A DNA stretch of 64,000 nt from assembly GCF_036884655.1 (NCBI RefSeq), contig NC_088345.1:22100501-22164500 (forward strand), written 5' to 3'. This document shows, one piece after another, positions 57,346 to 64,000 of the stretch. The DNA comes from Musa acuminata AAA Group. Lineage: Eukaryota > Streptophyta > Magnoliopsida > Zingiberales > Musaceae. The first letter of the stretch is position 1; the number at the start of each line of letters is the position of its first letter. Both the position numbers and the translations under genes were made by a program. The notes beneath the pieces were generated by a model. That model was not told the origin of the DNA. It saw only the letters and a program-made list of their open reading frames with translations, and ran no database searches.

Positions 57346-60191
57346 GGAGAAGCTTCAGGTACATTCATGATCAATCTCCAATTGTCAGATTTTTGTGATA
57401 GTGCATTGGTATTGGATACTAGTATTGCTTATCACATCTACAATTTATTATAAATTCTAGTAAAGCCGAGGGGAGATTGACGAGAGGAATATTGCATAAA
57501 GGTTTGTTTATGCTAGACACTACTCCACATATCATGAATGTAAATGTGTCCAAGAGGAAACGAGATGAGATGAACAGTGCATACCTATGGCATTGTAGGC
57601 TAGGTCACATCCATGAGAGAATGATTCAAAAGTTGCTAAACGATGGATATTTAGATCCATTCGACTATGTGTCATATGCAACTTGCGAGCCTTGCCTTCG
57701 TGGAAAACTGACCAACTCTTCATTTAGTGGAATTGAAGAGAGAGCCACTGAGCTGTTGGAACTCATACATAGTGATGTATGTGGACCCATGTCAACTCAT
57801 GCCATTAGTGGTTACTCCTACTTCATTACCTTTACTGATGATTTCTCAATGTATGGATATGTGTACTTAATGAAGTATAAGTCCGAGGCCTTTGAGAAAT
57901 TCAGAGAGTATAAGAATGAGGTGGAGAACCAGACTGGAAAGAGTATCAAAACTCTTTGATCAGATCGAGGAGGTGAGTACTTAACTACATAGTTTAATCA
58001 GTTCCTCAAGGACAATGGGATATTATCCCAATGGACACCTTCTTATACACCTCAGCTCAATGGTGTCTTTGGAAGGAGGAATCGTACGCTATTACACATG
58101 GTACGGTCCATGATGAGTTTCGCTAACCTACCCATTTTATTCAAGGGATATGCCCTAGAGACCACTGCTTACCTTCTGAACAGAGTTCCAACTAAGTCGG
58201 TAGTGTCTACACCATATGAGATATGGAAAGGGAAGAAGTCTGATCTTAAGGTTATTAAGATTTGGGGCTGTCTTGCCCACGTTAAAAGACATAACCCCGA
58301 TAAGTTAGAATCAAGGATAAAGCGATGTAAATTTGTGGGACACCCCAAGGAAACTTGTGGGTATTATTTCTATCATCTCGAGGACCAAAAGGTCTTTGTA
58401 GCTAAGAGAGCAGTGTTCCTTGAGAAGGAACACATTCTTGGCGGAGATAGTGGGAGAATGATAGAGTTGAGCGAGGTTGAAGAACCAAGCTCAAGCACCA
58501 CTCTACAGCCCGAGTCTGTTTAGGTACCTAATACACAAGTTTCAACTTTACATAGGTCTGATAGAGTATCCCATCCTCTTAAGAGATATGTGGACATATT
58601 AGAGGTGAGGATGTTGAGGATATTGATCCTCAGACCTACAAGGAGGCTATTATGAGTATAGATTCCGGGAAGTGGCAAGAAGCCATGAATTCTGAGATGG
58701 ATTCTATGTACTCTAATAAGGTTTGGAACCTAGTTGATGCGCCCGAAGGTATTGTACCCATCGGTTGGAAGTGGATCTTTAAAAAAAAGATCGGAGTAGA
58801 TGGAAAGGTAGAGACCTATAAAGCAAGGCTAGTGGCTAAGGGGTATCGTCAAAGGCAAGGTGTTGACTATGACGAAACCTTCTTACCTGTAGCAATGCTA
58901 AAATCCATCAGAATTCTATTGGCTATTGCAGCACACTATGATTATTAGATCTAGCAGATGGATGTAAAAACTGTATTCCTCAATGGGAACCTCAAGGAGG
59001 AGGTGTATATGATGCAACCTGAGGGATTCGTGTCCAAGAACTGCCCAGATAAGGTGTGTAGGTTGCTTAGATCCATTTATGGACTAAAGCAAGCTTCCCG
59101 AAGTTGGAACATAAGATTTGATGAGGCAATCATATCTTATGACTTCGTTAAGAACGAAAATGAGCCTTGTGTGTACAGGAAGGTAAGTGGGAGCGTTATC
59201 ACCTTTTTGGTGTTCTATGTGGATGACATCCTAATCATTGGGAATGACGTAGGAATGCTATCCACAGTAAAGGCTTAGTTATCTAGACATTTCTCCATTA
59301 AGGACTTAGGGGAAGCATCCTATACCTTGGGGATTAGAATCTATAGAGATAGATCCAAGAGGATGCTTGGCTTGTCCCAGTCCAAGTACATAGAAACTAT
59401 TGTCAAATGGTTTGGCATTAAAAATTCCAAGAGAGGTCTCATACCGATAAGACATGGGATATCGTTTTCTATGAGTATGTCCTCAAAGACTCTAGAAGAA
59501 AGGGCGAACATGAATATGATACTTTATGCCTCAGCAATAGGGTCTATTATGTATGCCATGCTATGTACTAGGCCTGATATAGCGCAAGCTCTAAGTGTCA
59601 CGAGTAGGTATTAGGCGGATCCAAGCTTGGAGCACTGGAAAGCAGTAAAGTGTATCATTAAGTACTTGAGAAGGACTAAGGATCTTTTACTATGGAGGTA
59701 ATAGCCTTAAGGTTGAAGGCTACACTGATTCAAGTTTTTAGTTTGATGTCGATGATAGCAAGTCGAATTCAGGGTATGTGTACACCTTAAATGGAGGTGT
59801 AGTGTGCCGGAAGAGTTCCAAGCAAGATACCACTACTGACTCGACCACAGAGGCGGAGTATATTGCTACATTAGATGTGGCAAAAGAGGGAGTCTGGTTG
59901 AAGATGTTCATCACAGATTTGGGAGTCGTGCCGAGTAGCGAGGAGCCGACTTCCTTATATTGCGACAATTATGGGGCGATTACTCAAATAACAGAACCCA
60001 GGTCTCATCAGAAGTGTTCTGAGGAGGTTCCAGTTTATATCAAAGAGATCGTAACCCGAGGAGTTGTAGTAGTGGAAAGAATTCCATCCGAAGGTAATAT
60101 TGCAAATCCACTAACAAAGCCATTGTCTCATATTGTCTTTGAGCATCACAGGGGTCTGATGGGGATCAGACACATGGGTGATTGGCTTTAG
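57346..60191 (+). pseudogene. pol pseudogene of B
   Basis: Copia order with at least three frame changes (between about 57345 and 57477, 58523 and 58652, 59614 and 59778) and stops (57958, 58520, 58946, 59276, 59612). Motifs: integrase LWHCRLGHI, CEPCLRGK, HSDVCGPM, DRGGEY (near 57964) and a shortened protease region; [41 protein letters not shown]; RNase [10 protein letters not shown]. It ends GIRHMGDWL at 60191, 14 bp before the 3' LTR. The VVERR-type Glu motif after DRGGEY reads VFGRRN, so the catalytic Glu looks lost. Confidence 0.9.
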
Positions 60192-60193
60192 GT

Positions 60194-60205
60194 CAAGTGG
60201 GAGAT
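60194..60205 (+). other. B polypurine tract
   Basis: CAAGTGGGAGAT directly before the 3' LTR. Confidence 0.8.
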
Positions 60206-60321
60206 CGCTAGTCATAGGTGCCCAACAAGCCAATCACGTGAGTTATGGCACGTGTGACTTGATACAGAATCTTTTTGCTTATTATATTTTGGCATATATC
60301 ACTTTATAACTATTGCATATA

Positions 60322-60395
<74 letters not shown>

Positions 60396-61759
60396 GATGT
60401 CCTTAGATTTGTACAATGGGAATCAAATCATGATGAGATCACGATAATGAGATCGATTCACCTTTAAACACATATCCTAAATAATCTCAGTCATAAGTTA
60501 CTCGAGAGGGACATCATGATAACCAGACAGATTGGTGTGCTATATACCCGTCCATATGATGGATGCAGCTGGTCTCATAGTTGCTCGTGTAGGGACACTA
60601 GGGATACAGTACAGGTGCTCATTGGAGAATGAGTTCACTAATTGATCCGCTTACGGAATGCTGGATGGTTGATGATGCCTTCTTATTGTCATACAACGAT
60701 TCCGTAGTCCTAGTGGTGTATTTGGTCCTTAGACTTGAGATACCAAAGATGTCCTGTATGAGTGCTCCACTCTTTGATACTAGACTTATAGGTTTGGTTG
60801 TCCCAGATCTAGTACAGCTGGTCATTAGGAGTGGTAGTCGACCTTACGAGGGCTATTGAGTGTCAATAGAGGATCATCCACTCTCGGCGTCATGAGAGGA
60901 ATATCCCATGTGTTCTTGCTCAGACAAATCCCTGGCCAGGGTCATTCGGGTTGAGAGAGAAAGAGTTCTCCCGGAGAATCCGATTAGAGCGAGACTCGAG
61001 TAGAAACAGTATGGGTCTGATAGCACTATGCTCGATATACAGTCTCTGGGATATTAGAGGGATGAGGGACTATAGGTACACGATAACTGAGGATAGACAG
61101 GTCCAAAGGATTGGATTCTCCTGTATCGTTTGGGGACTACGACGTAGTGGCCTAGTACGTCCATAGTCGATGAGTCGAATGAATTATTATAGAGATAATA
61201 ATTCACTGAGTTAGAAGGATTTCTGACAAGTATTACTCACGGCTAGCTCGATATTGGGCTTGGAGGGTCACACACATATGGTAGGCATTGCGATGAGTAG
61301 AGGTTCGGATATGAGATATCCGACGGAGCCCTTGTCTTATTGGATGCAGATCCAATACCCATTAGGGGAGGACCCATTAGGGTTTGATAGGGGACCTCTA
61401 TAAATAGGAGGGATTCAGAGCCTCATAGGCTAGAGCCTTTGCTTGCCTTTCCTATTCTCCTCTCCCTCTCCACCTCAAAGCAGGCCTCGAGTTTTGAGGA
61501 GCGTCGTCGCAACCATGCTGCGTGGATCACTGCTAGAGAGGAGGACGCTTGACCTCCTTCACCCTTTCCTAAGGATCTGCAGGGAAATAGGGATATACGA
61601 TCTCCCTAGGTAACACAATCTACTCTATACGCAGTTTTAAGTTTCACGAATTTTGCGCACCAATCTTCGCACGACAACGAACATCTCTTTGGGAATCAGG
61701 GATTTTGTTTTCTTGTTCTTCCGCTGCACATATGATGTTGCCCCCAAGATTTCCCAATA
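60206..61759 (+). repeat. B 3' LTR
   Basis: 1554 bp, colinear with 15131-16729; starts CG instead of TG. (TA)n run 60325-60391, TATA box 61399-61406, a single copy of the 56-bp segment duplicated in the 5' LTR. Ends CCAATA, followed by TTTCT. Confidence 0.9.
61399..61406 (+). promoter_or_regulatory. TATA box of B 3' LTR
   Basis: TATAAATA, same context as 16313-16320. Confidence 0.6.
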
Positions 61760-62828
61760 TTTCTCACTTTTGAACTCTTTGTGCTTGAGAATGTTAACTA
61801 GGGATGAGAGGGGTATTTATAGGCCTCAAGTTGATTCAAACTTAGAGCCTAAAAATGTCTCATCTTGGGTTTCCCGAGTCTTTGTGGTACCACTGCCTGT
61901 ACTGGGCAGTACAACCGTCTGCAGCACTGACACTAGGTGGTACCACTGCCCAGTCTAGTAGTCCCACCGCCCAATCTGGCGGGACCACCACTTGGGAGAC
62001 TGTGTCTGGGCGGTACCATTGCTTGACACTGATATTGGGCAGTATCACCGCCTAGTCTGACGGTGCCACTTGTTGGGTCACTGTTTGGGCCTTTCACTTA
62101 GCCCAACATAGTCCATACAAGGGCCCAACTGACCCATAATTGGGTTGTCCCAATTCCAATCCCAATTATGTGCTAACTATGAAATTTAAAGCATACACAA
62201 AGCAAATCCGATCTAGTTAGTCTAGTTTTCTTCCGGCGAGCTTCTGACGATCGTACATCTAACTTCCGATGATCTCTCGGTAATATTCCAATGGACTCTC
62301 GGCAAGCTCTTAGACTTCTTAATCAATTCCGGTAGAACTTTCGATGAACGTCTGGACTTCCAACAAACTCTCGAACTCGCAACGAAGTCTCGTTCTTGAC
62401 TCTAGGTCTTCATTTTTGCTTTATGTTTTGATCACTATCATAGTTAATCTTGCACAAATAAAGCCTACTTTGATCTAGATAATTATTACAAAGCTTGAAT
62501 CATGTTGTCCGATATGTCAGTGGTTCATCGATGCTTCATTCGATTCTTTGGCACAACGTCCTCTCTTGTGGCTTATTGCCCAATCGTCCAATTGACCTCC
62601 ACAACTTTGATTTCCTTGGCGCAATTTCTAATCTTCTTGGCCCGATGCCCAAATCCATGGTCCGAAGCCTTCGGTCGATATGTCGACCGATTCTCTGGCT
62701 TGATGTCCAATCTTCTAACAATTGGTTTAATTGTCTTTCCCTGATTGAAGCTTCCTACATCACTCAAAATGTAGATTAACTCATAAACACTCTCAATTGG
62801 TTTCATCATCAAAATCCAAGATTCAATA
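61760..62828 (-). repeat. M2 LTR, right segment (U3 side)
   Basis: Resumes the LTR cut at 15130 (ACTTTTGAACTCTTTGTGCTT, also seen in E1 at about 4931). TATA box 61814-61821 on the minus strand, GGCGGTACC-type palindromes (61885-62065), U3 short repeats (62225-62390). The LTR start (minus strand TATTGAATC) is at 62828, adjoining the PPT, which makes it a 3' LTR. Confidence 0.88.
61814..61821 (-). promoter_or_regulatory. TATA box of M2 LTR
   Basis: TATAAATA on the minus strand, same context as in M1 and E1. Confidence 0.55.
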
Positions 62829-64000
62829 ATCTCTCCCTTTTCGATGATGACAACCAATTGATGATGGAGTTAATCTTAACTCCCCTTATCAATATGTCAT
62901 ATTGATAGAACTCTTAGATTCAAAAATCCAAGTAACATGTCATGATAAAATCATGCATAACATCATACTTCTCCTTTGTCATCAACAAAAAGGAGAAGTT
63001 CAACTATCAAGTGTTTAGACATACAAGTTAAAATCATTGCATAATAAACATAATCTCAAGTTTTATCATCATGAAAGCTAGTAATTTTCTTTCTTCTCTT
63101 TTGAGAAGTGAAAATTTTTACTTCCTCGGCAAAGCACAAGCTAGCAAAACTTTACATCATTTTACAACATGCAAGCTAGTTCTTTCTCCCTCTTTATCAT
63201 TGTTAAAAAGAAGGGAAGAAAATAATTTTGTAATTCCTTTTCCCTTTACAATAATTTTTATATCATGACAAAGGTAAAGTATTAAACTTATTTCAATATA
63301 ATTGTGCATTATTATAGTTTCAAATTAAAACATGCATAATTTTAAAAATCTTACATTTCATCCTTACTTCATGCATGATACTAAAAATAAATCATCACTA
63401 TGGGCATATCATACATGATACTCAAGCATTCATGATACATCATTTTAGCAACAAATCATAGTATTGCATGTATCATTCTAAATCATAAATATTTCAAATC
63501 ATGATTGTATTGAAATGTCAAATTACACTACATCCTATGATGCATGATCATAACTTCTCATGAGTATTTGATGCATAAATTCATTTCATCACATGAATAA
63601 TATCAAGAAGAATTAATTGGGTGATGAGATATACACTAAATGAATACAAGAGAGTATCATAAATAAATCATGGCATGAAAGATATGATTATGTAAATACC
63701 AAAAGATATTATTTATATAGCAAATCTCTTCTTTAAATACCAAACAAAAATCGTAGGAGTACAAAGAAGAGATCTTGATTAAGAAAAAATCTCAAGTAAT
63801 TCCAATAAATCAAGATCATTATTTGAATAAAACTCATTCAAATTCAAATTATCAAAATCATTTTCAAAATCCAAGAGATTCATAAAATTGATACAAATAG
63901 ATTCATTAATATCCCTTTTTGAAAACTCGATAAAGAAATTTTTCAAGGAGAAAGCTTTCATCTTTTTAGTGTTTCAATTCATATGATTGATTTCATATAA
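62829..64000 (-). mobile_element. M2 internal 3' region, running off the window
   Basis: Minus-strand sequence: PPT (about 62829-62841), right arm of the PPT-bracketing repeat (62838-62860), AACTCC and TCAATATG/CATATTGATAG hairpin words (62875-62910), secondary purine hairpin ACTTCTCC/GGAGAAGT (62967-62999), then AT-rich DNA with ATGAT words as in E2/E3. No gene; any gag would lie beyond 64000. Type (gag-only or autonomous) cannot be decided here. Confidence 0.75.

Larger units (their letters stand above)
15131..61759 (+). mobile_element. B: Ty1/copia element carrying nested insertions
   Basis: 5' LTR 15131-16729, PBS, leader (16730-16839, 46270-46756, 55604-56538), gag and pol (56539-60191), PPT, 3' LTR 60206-61759. 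Flanked by TTTCT (15126-15130 and 61760-61764), and the flanks rejoin as one M2 LTR. Without G and E3 it is about 8.3 kb. Both coding regions carry stops and frame changes. Gag starts MSLSNPLRGILDVN and Pol has the copia order (integrase before RT). It is a different copia lineage from A/S; I do not assign it to a named lineage. Confidence 0.88.

Noticed and set aside
63779..63961. 60-aa minus-strand frame near the right edge
   Set aside because: Asn/Asp/Leu-rich translation of AT-rich element tail, no homology recognised.

Overview
This window looks like plant nuclear DNA made entirely of nested LTR retrotransposons. I find no host gene, tRNA, rRNA or CRISPR array. The LTR lengths, the initiator-Met-tRNA primer sites (TGGTATCAGAGC type), the Ty1/copia Gag and Pol domains and a Ty3/gypsy reverse-transcriptase remnant all point to a higher plant, most likely a monocot heterochromatic block. 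A Musaceae-like source (banana or ensete) is only a weak impression from the repeat families; the species cannot be fixed from sequence alone. Labels used below: M1, A, E1, M2, B, G, S, E2, E3.

Left part (1-14828). M1 is a minus-strand gag-plus-LTR fragment (1-1795). It abuts, head to head, element A (1784-14828, plus strand), a decayed SIRE/Maximus-like Ty1/copia element. E1 (4491-9476, minus strand), a gag-only element, sits inside the integrase region of A and is flanked by the 5-bp duplication GCTTG.

Right part (14829-64000). A minus-strand LTR of element M2 (14829-15130, resuming at 61760-62828) was split by Ty1/copia element B (15131-61759, duplication TTTCT). The B leader contains Ty3/gypsy element G (about 16840-46269) and gag-only element E3 (46757-55603, duplication ATAAT). 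G has about 4.6-kb LTRs and almost no internal region. Its LTRs were entered by a solo gypsy LTR (17740-20674, duplication AGCTG), by the near-intact autonomous SIRE-like element S (26939-36851, duplication CTAGC/ATAGC) and by gag-only element E2 (37982-44984, duplication GAAGG). The internal 3' region of M2 runs off the right edge.

How the parts relate. S carries a two-zinc-knuckle Gag and, after one in-frame UAG, a complete protease-integrase-RT-RNase H Pol. E1, E2, E3 and probably M1/M2 share its primer site, polypurine tract and 3'-end structures but encode only a shortened Gag without a CCHC knuckle. They look like a non-autonomous (TR-GAG-like) family that would depend on an S- or A-type partner for enzymes. 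The gag frames of E2 and E3 are open although no pol is present. The most interesting signals are this knuckle-less Gag family, a covarying inverted repeat that brackets the polypurine tract/LTR junction in all these elements, a second conserved polypurine hairpin upstream, palindromic repeat arrays next to the LTR TATA boxes, and the mosaic LTR of E3.
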